From: DATAFF01 sp044870245
Lineage (GTDB): Bacteria > Pseudomonadota > Alphaproteobacteria > Rhizobiales > Aestuariivirgaceae
Length of the DNA stretch: 14,049 nucleotides
Reading direction: 5' to 3'
NCBI GenBank assembly: GCA_044870245.1
Contig: JBIOYR010000151.1
Location: 1-14,049 of the forward strand
The notes under the pieces are model-generated. The model worked only from the letters and a program-made list of their open reading frames with translations. It did not search any database and was not told the origin of the DNA. The translations under genes were made by a program, and so were the position numbers. Every line of letters starts with the position of its first letter. The first letter of the stretch is position 1. Below are positions 6,764-13,031 of the stretch, one piece after another.

Positions 6764-6798
6764 CTCGATGGCGCATGATTCCAAGTGACTCGCGGAAA

Positions 6799-6813
6799 TT
6801 AACCCATTGTTAA
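6799..6813. promoter_or_regulatory. Perfect CtrA-type binding site
   Basis: TTAA-CCCATTG-TTAA matches the CtrA consensus exactly. It lies 36 bp after the YCII stop and 107 bp before the ATG of the secreted protein, with a strong hairpin starting 14 bp downstream. An expected promoter would start transcription at about 6835-6850; no clear -10 is visible. Confidence 0.6.
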
Positions 6814-6826
6814 GGATGTTGTTGCA

Positions 6827-6857
6827 GCCGGCGATTCTTCATGAGCAAATCGCCGGC
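6827..6857 (+). other. 10-bp leader hairpin
   Basis: GCCGGCGATT at 6827-6836 is perfectly complementary to AATCGCCGGC at 6848-6857, with an 11-nt loop. No T tract follows, so it is not a classical terminator. Two weaker stems follow: 6860-6864 with 6872-6876, and 6882-6886 with 6893-6897. All lie in the untranslated leader of the secreted-protein gene. Confidence 0.6.
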
Positions 6858-6919
6858 ATCGACCGACACAAGGTCGTCAAGGACCCGATCTGGGGTCTGA
6901 CAGGGGCCAACTGACTGAC

Positions 6920-7831
6920 ATGAGTTTGTCGAGTTGCACATTGCAGGAGCTTGCCAAGGGCCAACACTTCGGTGTGGCCCTTCTTTTTTCTCTCCTTGCC
7001 ATCGCCGCCGCGGCGCCGGTCCATGCCGGGCTGACCGTCGATGGCGAGGCGTCTCTCGCCGCGCTCGTCACCGGCAGCGTTCGCCCGCCCTCCGTCCGGC
7101 ATGAGCTGCGCATCGCGTTGACGCGCCAGGGCACCGAGAGCATCGAGCTGGCGGCCCGCCTGTCCGAGGATGGCGGCATCATCACCCTGCCAATTTCCTG
7201 GAGCATCCGCCGCGGCGGCGAGACCATCTTTCGCGACAATTCCCCGGTGGTCGATAGGGTGATCGAACCCGGCGACTATGTCGTCGAGGCGGCCTATGGC
7301 ACAGTGCGGGTCGCCCAGTCGGTGACCGTGCTTGCCGGACAGAGCATCGGCCTCACCCTCATCCTCAATGTCGGCGGCATGCGCGCTCTGGCGATGGTCA
7401 AGGACCTTCCACCGATCGAGGGCATCGCCTCGACCTACGACATCTATGACGAGACGAGCGGTCGGCTGGTCAGCCGCAGCGAGGAAGCCGGCGAGGTGAT
7501 CCGGCTTCGATCCGGCAAATATCTGGTCGAGAGCCGGCTGCTGCCGGGCAACACTCTCGCCCGCAGCAATGTCGTGGTCAGGCCCGGCATCCTGAGCTCG
7601 CTCGAGATCAGGCACGAAGCCGGTGTCGCCGCCATCGATCTTGCCGACCGCCTTCCCTGGACCATCCGCGACCTCTCGACCGGCTGGACGGCATCGGGCG
7701 AGGGCCGCCAGGATGCCGTCGTTCTGGCGCCGGGGATCTATGAATTCGAGAGCGGCACCCCTGGCCGGCAGCGGCTCGTAAGCTTTACCATCACCGCCGG
7801 CGAGCGCCGCGTGCTGACGAATTCCGACTAG
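6920..7831 (+). CDS. Secreted protein with three beta-sandwich-like repeats
   Basis: This 303-residue protein is not recognised as a named family. A signal peptide with hydrophobic core VALLFSLLAIAAAA is followed by a likely cleavage after PVHA (residue 36), so it should be periplasmic or outside the cell. The mature part shows three related units of about 60-80 residues, each with a strand, a PGxY-like turn and a hydrophobic end: W94-SIRRG with PGDYVVEA (117-124); YDIYDETSG (173-181) with SGKYLVES (198-205); and WTIRDLSTG (247-255) with PGIYEFES (271-278). The pattern resembles carboxypeptidase-regulatory or Ig-like folds. The ATG at 6920 has only a distant AGGGG; in-frame TTG (6926, 6941) and GTG (6974) are alternatives. 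Codons 13-24 coincide with an intrinsic terminator, so expression may be attenuated. The function is unknown. Confidence 0.75.
   Translation: MSLSSCTLQELAKGQHFGVALLFSLLAIAAAAPVHAGLTVDGEASLAALVTGSVRPPSVRHELRIALTRQGTESIELAARLSEDGGIITLPISWSIRRGGETIFRDNSPVVDRVIEPGDYVVEAAYGTVRVAQSVTVLAGQSIGLTLILNVGGMRALAMVKDLPPIEGIASTYDIYDETSGRLVSRSEEAGEVIRLRSGKYLVESRLLPGNTLARSNVVVRPGILSSLEIRHEAGVAAIDLADRLPWTIRDLSTGWTASGEGRQDAVVLAPGIYEFESGTPGRQRLVSFTITAGERRVLTNSD
6956..6989 (+). terminator. Intrinsic terminator or attenuator inside the signal-peptide codons
   Basis: AAGGGCC (6956-6962), one bulged A, then ACAC (6964-6967) pair with GTGT (6972-6975) and GGCCCTT (6976-6982). This makes an 11-bp stem closed by a cUUCGg tetraloop and followed by C and six T (6984-6989). 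It is a complete rho-independent terminator by form. It lies 36 nt after the annotated ATG, so it may cap a small RNA or attenuate the gene. Confidence 0.7.
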
Positions 7832-7914
7832 AGCGCCCTTTCCATCTGCCCCGGCCATCGTGATAGTGTCCCCGCCCGAAGGGCCGGCGCGAAGGCCCGC
7901 GGGAGAGCCACGAC

Positions 7915-9696
7915 ATGCAGTATTCTCTCTGGCAGCTGGCGCTGCTTCTGGCAGCGGCAGCCCTGGCGGCACCATTGGGCAAGGAGCTCAAGGTCGGCTC
8001 GGTGCCCGGCTATCTCGCCGCCGGAATCATCATCGGCCCGCATGTGCTCGGCATCTTCAACGACCCCGAGAACATCCTCCACATTGCCGAGATCGGCGTG
8101 GTGATGCTGCTCTTCATCATCGGTCTCGAGCTGCGTCCGCAGCGCCTGTGGTCGATGCGCATGGCGGTCTTCGGCCTCGGCGGCGCCCAGGTGGCAGTGA
8201 CCGCCATCGTGCTCGGCACCATCCTCACATTGATCACAGACGTCCGCACCGCCCTGTTCTGCGGCCTGGCGCTGTCGCTGTCCTCGACCGCCTTCGTGCT
8301 GCAGATGCTGAAGGAGCGCGGCGAGCTCGATACCCGTCATGGGCGGATCGCCTTTGCGGTGCTGCTGTTCCAGGACATCGCTGCCATCCCGATGATCGCC
8401 CTGGTCGGGCTGCTGTCGCCGAGCGGCACGACGGAAATGACGCCATCGAACGCGATCGTCGGCCTCCTCTCGATCATTGCCATCATCCTCTCCGGCCGCT
8501 TCCTGCTCACCCGCCTCTATCGCTTCATCGCCGCCACCGGCCTGCAGGAGGCGATGACCGCCAGCGCCCTTCTGACCGTGATCGTGATCGTCCTCCTGAT
8601 GAACGCCGTCGGGTTGTCGGCAGCCCTCGGCGCCTTCATCGCCGGGCTGGTGCTGGCCGAAAGCGAATACCGCCACGAGATCGAGGCGAATATCGCGCCC
8701 TTCGAGGGTCTGCTGCTCGGCCTCTTCTTCGTTGCCGTCGGCATGTCGCTCGATCTGACGCTGCTCGCCCGCCACCCGATCGCCATCGTGCTTGCGGTGC
8801 TCGCCCTCGTCGCCGTCAAGACCGCGGTGCTGTGGCCACTCGGCCGCATCCAGCGGCTGAGCTTCGCCGGCTCGCGGCGCCTTGCGCTCGCGCTGTCGCA
8901 GGGCGGTGAGTTCGCCTTCGTCCTGACCGCCGCCGCCGCGGCGGAGCGGGCGATCTCGCTCACCACCGCCGATCTGATCAATGTGGTCGTCACGCTCTCG
9001 ATGCTGACGACGCCGTTGCTTCTCGTGCTCGACGACCGATTGAAGGCAAAGCAGCCACCTGCCGTCCCGCATTACGACAAGGCCATGCCGAAGGGAGAGG
9101 GTCACGTCGTCATCGCCGGCCTCGGCCGCTTCGGCCAGATCGTCGCGCGCATCCTGCGGGCCCGCCGCATCCCCTTCACCGCTCTCGACAAATCGGCCGA
9201 GCAGGTCGACTTCGTTCGGCGCTTCGGCTCGGAGATATATTATGGCGATGCCTCGCGGCTCGAGATCCTCGAAGCGGCGCAGACCGGGCGAGCCCGCGCC
9301 TTCGTGCTGGCGATCGACGATGTCGAGTCCTCGCTCCAGACCGCCGAGCTGGTGCGGCGCCATTACCCCGAGCTTCCCATCTTTGCCAGGGCCCGCAACC
9401 GCACCCATGTCCACAAGCTCATGGATCTCGGCGTCACCGTCATCGAGCGCGAGACCTATCGCGCCGCCCTCGAGATCGCCCGCCAGACGTTGCGCGGCAT
9501 GGGGTTGAGCGAAGCCGAGGTGCGGCGCACCATCGCGACCTTCGCCGAGATGGACACCCGCCGCCTCGTCGAGGATTATCAGATCTCATCCGATCCCGAG
9601 AAGATGCGCGCCCACGCCATGCGCCAGGCGGAGGAGCTCGAGCAGCTGTTCGCTCAGGACGAGGCTGCTCTCGAATCCAAGGAAGCCGCCGAGTAG
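7915..9696 (+). CDS. kefB: CPA2-family K+/H+ antiporter with RCK (TrkA-N) domain, KefB/KefC-like
   Basis: This 593-residue inner-membrane protein is a cation:proton antiporter of the KefB/KefC type, exporting K+ in exchange for protons, in enterobacteria during electrophile stress under glutathione-adduct control. About twelve hydrophobic segments fill residues 1-375, with LELRPQRLW (71-79), LFQDIAAIP (151-159, Asp154) and LSQGGEFAF (328-336). The RCK_N domain starts at about 396: the Rossmann motif GLGRFGQIV (402-410), YGDASRLEIL (443-452), AIDDVESSLQ (466-475) and RARNRTH (492-498), close to E. coli KefC. KefB and KefC cannot be told apart here, and no KefF/KefG ancillary reductase gene adjoins it. 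GGGAGA lies before the ATG. The last 43 bp overlap the end of convergent thrS. Confidence 0.92.
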   Translation: MQYSLWQLALLLAAAALAAPLGKELKVGSVPGYLAAGIIIGPHVLGIFNDPENILHIAEIGVVMLLFIIGLELRPQRLWSMRMAVFGLGGAQVAVTAIVLGTILTLITDVRTALFCGLALSLSSTAFVLQMLKERGELDTRHGRIAFAVLLFQDIAAIPMIALVGLLSPSGTTEMTPSNAIVGLLSIIAIILSGRFLLTRLYRFIAATGLQEAMTASALLTVIVIVLLMNAVGLSAALGAFIAGLVLAESEYRHEIEANIAPFEGLLLGLFFVAVGMSLDLTLLARHPIAIVLAVLALVAVKTAVLWPLGRIQRLSFAGSRRLALALSQGGEFAFVLTAAAAAERAISLTTADLINVVVTLSMLTTPLLLVLDDRLKAKQPPAVPHYDKAMPKGEGHVVIAGLGRFGQIVARILRARRIPFTALDKSAEQVDFVRRFGSEIYYGDASRLEILEAAQTGRARAFVLAIDDVESSLQTAELVRRHYPELPIFARARNRTHVHKLMDLGVTVIERETYRAALEIARQTLRGMGLSEAEVRRTIATFAEMDTRRLVEDYQISSDPEKMRAHAMRQAEELEQLFAQDEAALESKEAAE

Positions 9697-11636
9697 CCAC
9701 GGCGGATGTCGGGCGGCATCGCCTCGTTGTGCAACAGCTGGACGGCGTCATCGAGCTTCATCGCCTGCTGTTGCGGCGAGCCGAGCCGGCGCATGTTCAC
9801 CGTGCCCTCCTCGACCTCGCGCTTGCCGGCCACCAGGATCACCGGCACCTTGGCGAGCGAATGCTCGCGCACCTTGTAGGTGATCTTCTCGTTGCGCAGA
9901 TCGCTATGGACCCGAAGCCCGGCGGCAGTCAGCTGCTGGACGATCTGGCGGGCATAGTCGTCGGCCTCCGACACGATCGTCGCGACGACGACCTGCACCG
10001 GCGCGATCCAGAACGGCAGGGCACCGGCATAATGCTCGAGCAGAATTCCGATGAACCGCTCCATCGAGCCGCAGATCGCCCGGTGGATCATCGCCGGCGT
10101 CTTCTTCTGTCCGTCATGGTCGACATAGAACGCACCGAAGCGCTGCGGCAGGTTGAAGTCGATCTGGGTGGTGCCGCACTGCCAGTCGCGGCCGATCGCG
10201 TCGCGCAGCACATATTCGAACTTGGGACCGTAGAAGGCGCCCTCCCCCGGATTGATCCCGGTCTTGATGCGGCCGTTCGACTGCCGCGAGATCTCCTCCA
10301 GCACGCCCATCAACACCTTCTCGGCATGATCCCACATCTCGTCGGTGCCGACCCGCTTGTCGGGCCGCGTCGACAGCTTCACCACCACATCGTCGAAGCC
10401 GAAATCGGAATAGGTCGACAGGATCAGATCGTTGATTGCGAGGCACTCCGCCCGCATCTGGTCCTCGGTGCAGAAGACATGCGCATCATCCTGGGTGAAG
10501 GCTCTCACCCGCATCAGCCCGTGCAGCGCGCCCGACGGCTCGTAGCGCGACACCGCGCCGAACTCCGACAGCCGCATCGGCAGGTCGCGATAGGATTTGA
10601 GCCCGTGCTTGAAGATCTGCACATGGCCCGGGCAGTTCATCGGCTTGATTGCGAACACCCGCTCGTCCTCCGTCTCGGTGACGAACATATGCTCGCGATA
10701 CCATTCCCAATGGCCCGAGGTCTCCCACAGCGACTTGTCGAGGATCTGCGGCGCATTCACCTCGTTGTAGCCCGACTGGTCGAGGCGCCGCCGCATATAG
10801 GCGATGACCTCCTTGAAGATCGCCCAGCCCTTCGGGTGCCAGAACACGACACCCGGCCCCTCCTCCTGGAAATGGAACAGATCCATCTCGCGGCCGAGCT
10901 TGCGATGGTCGCGCTTCTCGGCTTCCTCGAGTGCATGGAGATGGGCTGCGAGGTCGTCCGCATTGCGCCAGGCCGTGCCGTAGATGCGGGTCAGCATCGG
11001 CCGGCTGGGATCGCCGCGCCAATAGGCGCCCGCCACCTTCATCAGCTTGAAGGCATTGCCGATCCGCCCGGTGGACGGCATATGCGGTCCGCGGCACGGG
11101 TCGAACCATTCGCCCTGCTTGTAGATCTTGATCGGCTCGCCTTCGGGGATGGCATCGATCAGCTCGACCTTGAAGCCCTCGCCCTTGGCGGTGAACACCT
11201 CGCGCGCCTTGTCGCGGCTCCACACCTCCTTGGTGAAAGGTTTGTCGCGCGCAATGATCTCGCGCATCTTCGCCTCGATCGCCGTGAAGTCCTCCGGCGT
11301 GAACGGCTGGTTGCGGTGGAAGTCGTAATAGAAGCCGTTCTCGATCACCGGTCCGATGGTCACCTGGGTTCCCGGATAGAGCTCCTGCACCGCCTCCGCC
11401 AGCACATGCGCCGCATCATGGCGGATCAGCTCCAGTGCCTCGGGATCGTCACGGGTGATGAATCTGATCTTGGCATCGGCATTGATCGCGTCGGAAAGAT
11501 CGCTGAGCGTGCCGTCGACCGTCATCGCGACGGATTTCTTCTCAAGCGACTTGGCGATCGACGCCGCAACCTCGCGACCCGTCACGCCGGCGGCAAAGGA
11601 CCGTGTCGCACCATCAGGAAATGTCAGGGAGATCAT
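9654..11636 (-). CDS. thrS: Threonine--tRNA ligase
   Basis: This 660-residue class II synthetase charges tRNA-Thr in the cytoplasm. It has an N-terminal TGS domain (1-62), an editing domain with H73-x-x-x-H77 and the C181/H185 pair (DPCRGPHMPS), a catalytic core with motif 2 (RYEPSGALHGLMRVRAFTQD) and motif 3 (RAICGSMERFIGILLEHYAG), zinc ligands C335, H386 and H518, and a C-terminal anticodon-binding domain (about 545-640). I chose the ATG at 11636 because AGGAG lies 6 nt upstream and MISLTFPDG is the normal TGS start. The longer open frame to 11774 would translate the palindromic repeat. About 20 extra residues follow the usual end (PPDIRRGYSAASLDSRAASS). The stop lies inside the antiporter gene. 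No T-box is expected or seen. Confidence 0.98.
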   Translation of the reverse strand: MISLTFPDGATRSFAAGVTGREVAASIAKSLEKKSVAMTVDGTLSDLSDAINADAKIRFITRDDPEALELIRHDAAHVLAEAVQELYPGTQVTIGPVIENGFYYDFHRNQPFTPEDFTAIEAKMREIIARDKPFTKEVWSRDKAREVFTAKGEGFKVELIDAIPEGEPIKIYKQGEWFDPCRGPHMPSTGRIGNAFKLMKVAGAYWRGDPSRPMLTRIYGTAWRNADDLAAHLHALEEAEKRDHRKLGREMDLFHFQEEGPGVVFWHPKGWAIFKEVIAYMRRRLDQSGYNEVNAPQILDKSLWETSGHWEWYREHMFVTETEDERVFAIKPMNCPGHVQIFKHGLKSYRDLPMRLSEFGAVSRYEPSGALHGLMRVRAFTQDDAHVFCTEDQMRAECLAINDLILSTYSDFGFDDVVVKLSTRPDKRVGTDEMWDHAEKVLMGVLEEISRQSNGRIKTGINPGEGAFYGPKFEYVLRDAIGRDWQCGTTQIDFNLPQRFGAFYVDHDGQKKTPAMIHRAICGSMERFIGILLEHYAGALPFWIAPVQVVVATIVSEADDYARQIVQQLTAAGLRVHSDLRNEKITYKVREHSLAKVPVILVAGKREVEEGTVNMRRLGSPQQQAMKLDDAVQLLHNEAMPPDIRRGYSAASLDSRAASS

Positions 11637-11725
11637 GGAAACTCCTGGACAGCTCACTCCTGCCAACGCCGCAGGTAAGCGTGTCGCCCGTCGTGGGCGA
11701 GGCCCGGCTTTTGTCAAAAGTGGGG

Positions 11726-11808
11726 GCAGTAGGCAATAGGCAATAGGCGGTAGGCAGTAGGGGAACAAGAGCACCGCTCACTGCCTACCGCCTACTGCCC
11801 ACTGCCTG
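11726..11808. repeat. Palindromic heptamer repeat, copy 2
   Basis: The element is built from the same heptamers as copy 1 (TAGGCAA, TAGGCGG, TAGGCAG). A perfect 15-bp stem pairs 11745-11759 with 11780-11794 around a 20-nt loop, and pairing continues with a few mismatches outward to about 11731/11808. It lies between the divergent thrS and porin genes, so it does not end either transcript. Two copies in 14 kb suggest a dispersed repeat family. Confidence 0.75.
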
Positions 11809-11848
11809 TCACCTCGTTGCTCGCAATAAGAGCAATGGACCTGCCGTA

Positions 11849-11898
11849 CTAACCTCCGGTTAACCCTCACCCCGTACCGTGCCCCCATTCGGTTAACC
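11849..11898. promoter_or_regulatory. Porin gene control region: near-consensus CtrA site and paired GGTTAACC
   Basis: CTAA-CCTCCGG-TTAA at 11849-11863 differs from the CtrA consensus at one base. The nonamer CGGTTAACC, containing the palindrome GGTTAACC, occurs at 11857-11865 and again at 11890-11898. The two are exactly 33 bp apart, about three helical turns. The region ends 24 bp before the porin ATG. Confidence 0.45.
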
Positions 11899-11921
11899 AT
11901 GTTCACTATGGGGGCGACGTG

Positions 11922-12641
11922 ATGACGAGCTTGAGCAACTTCCTGGTTAGGGCCGCCGTCGGCCTGTCGGCGCTGGTCGGGTCGACCGGCTTCAGTCAGG
12001 CAGCGGACCTGCTGCCGCCGCCAATGCGCCCGGCCCTCGCCGACTGGACCGGTCTTTATGTCGGCGGCTTCGGCGGCGTCGGTTGCCTCGAGGCGAACTA
12101 CGTCCCGCCCTATGTCTCGGTCGATCCCAACATGGCCGGCTGCGTTGGTCTCATCGGCCTCTATGGCGGCTTCAACTATCAGATCGGCTCGCTGCTGCTC
12201 GGCGCCGAAGGCGATTATGGCTGGTCGATCGACGGCCACCTCGCCTATGCCGGCGGCGAGGAGCAGACCAACTACTCGCTCGATGCGCTCGCCACCGCAC
12301 GTGGCCGTATCGGCTGGTTGGCGAGCGAGAGCACCCTCGTCTACATCACCGGCGGCGCCGGCTGGCTCGACACCACGTTCGACGGGCTGGTCGGTCCTGA
12401 CGCCCGGTCCAGAAGTGCATCCGAGATTCTCTTCGGCTGGGTCGTCGGCGGCGGCATCGAGGCGGCTCTGACCCCGAACATTCATCTCAAGGCGGAGTAC
12501 CTCTACGGCGCCTTCGAGGATGGCAAATACGACCTCACGACTTCGCAATGCAGTCCGAAATGCGTCGTCGACATGAATGTCGACGACCTCCACACCTTCC
12601 GCGTCGGCCTGAGCTACAACTTCACCGGCATGAGCTGGTGA
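11922..12641 (+). CDS. Outer-membrane beta-barrel protein, Omp25/Omp31-like
   Basis: This 239-residue porin-family protein should sit in the outer membrane as an eight-stranded barrel. A signal peptide (VRAAVGLSALVGSTGFSQA) is cleaved near A27/A28, followed by the linker ADLLPPP and the characteristic WTGLYVGGFGG start of the Rhizobiales Omp25/Omp31 family. Alternating strands follow (LYGGFNYQIGSLLLGAEGDY, ATARGRIGWL, LVYITGGAGWL, GGGIEAALTPNIHLKAEYLYG) and the C-terminus HTFRVGLSYNFTGMSW has the aromatic end typical of barrel proteins. Four cysteines occur, two as CSPKC in a late loop. The ATG at 11922 has GGGGG 7 nt upstream; a GTG at 11919 would add one residue. The gene sits between thrS and yidD, against their direction. 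Brucella Omp25 is under CtrA control, which fits the site upstream. Confidence 0.88.
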   Translation: MTSLSNFLVRAAVGLSALVGSTGFSQAADLLPPPMRPALADWTGLYVGGFGGVGCLEANYVPPYVSVDPNMAGCVGLIGLYGGFNYQIGSLLLGAEGDYGWSIDGHLAYAGGEEQTNYSLDALATARGRIGWLASESTLVYITGGAGWLDTTFDGLVGPDARSRSASEILFGWVVGGGIEAALTPNIHLKAEYLYGAFEDGKYDLTTSQCSPKCVVDMNVDDLHTFRVGLSYNFTGMSW

Positions 12642-12654
12642 GCCCCGGCAGCAC

Positions 12655-12966
12655 TCATGGCCGGCGTCCATAGCGGGCATAGCGCCATATTCTGAGCTCG
12701 TGGCGCGGAGCCGCGTCGGGCGGCGGATCGAAACCGTGCGTCCCGAATGGATGGCACCGCGCCACCCGGAAGAGGCCAAGCCAGAAGCCTGCCCATGCGC
12801 CATGACGGCCGATCGCCTCCATTGCATAGTCCGAGCAGGTCGGCAGGTGCCGGCAGTGCCGCCCGAGGAGGAATGACAAGGACAGCTGGTAGACCCGGAT
12901 CGCCGCGATCATGACGACCGCCGCCGGCCCGGGCCTGCCACGCTCGGAAGCGTCACGACCATTCAT
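12655..12966 (-). CDS. yidD: Membrane protein insertion efficiency factor YidD
   Basis: This 103-residue protein belongs to the YidD family (formerly a hemolysin-like name), a small peripheral membrane protein that helps YidC insert inner-membrane proteins. The full signature is present: IRVYQLSLSFLLG, CRHLPTCSDYAMEAIGRHG, and RVARCHPFGTHGFDPPP, with the three conserved cysteines (C38, C44, C71). An amphipathic N-terminal segment precedes it. I chose the ATG at 12966 because an AGGA lies about 10 nt upstream and family members start at that distance from the core; a GTG at 13002 would add 12 residues. It lies 13 bp from the end of the convergent porin gene. YidD is often near thrS in this group, though usually not with a porin gene between them. 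Confidence 0.95.
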   Translation of the reverse strand: MNGRDASERGRPGPAAVVMIAAIRVYQLSLSFLLGRHCRHLPTCSDYAMEAIGRHGAWAGFWLGLFRVARCHPFGTHGFDPPPDAAPRHELRIWRYARYGRRP

Positions 12967-13031
12967 CTTGCCGCCATCCTGAGGGAGTGGGACAATGAGC
13001 ACCTACCCCGATGGACCCTGAGGAGGACTGC

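Noticed and set aside
7881..7898. GGGCC/GGCCC inverted repeat before the antiporter gene as terminator
   Set aside because: It has a five-bp stem and no T tract; such repeats are common in GC-rich DNA.
9729..11678. 649-codon open frame on the plus strand opposite thrS
   Set aside because: It is a codon-bias shadow of thrS; its product is rich in Arg, His and Asp and matches no family. The same applies to the long frames at 3256-4803 (+), 7828-9414 (-) and 6839-7975 (-).
11684..11700. thrS leader hairpin (TCGCCC/GGGCGA, 5-nt loop) as a tRNA-Thr-mimicking operator
   Set aside because: In the mRNA direction the loop is ACGAC and contains no Thr anticodon, and the stem is only 6 bp.
11709..11721. 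Palindrome CTTTTGTCAAAAG upstream of thrS as a -35 element or operator
   Set aside because: It contains TTGACA on the minus strand, but no acceptable -10 lies at 16-18 bp spacing.
11637..11774. N-terminal extension of ThrS to an ATG at 11774
   Set aside because: It would translate the palindromic repeat into low-complexity sequence, while the ATG at 11636 has an AGGAG and the normal TGS start.
13011..13031. Upstream ATG start for the selenium-binding protein
   Set aside because: It has no ribosome-binding site, while AGGAGG precedes the ATG at 13032, where family members begin.
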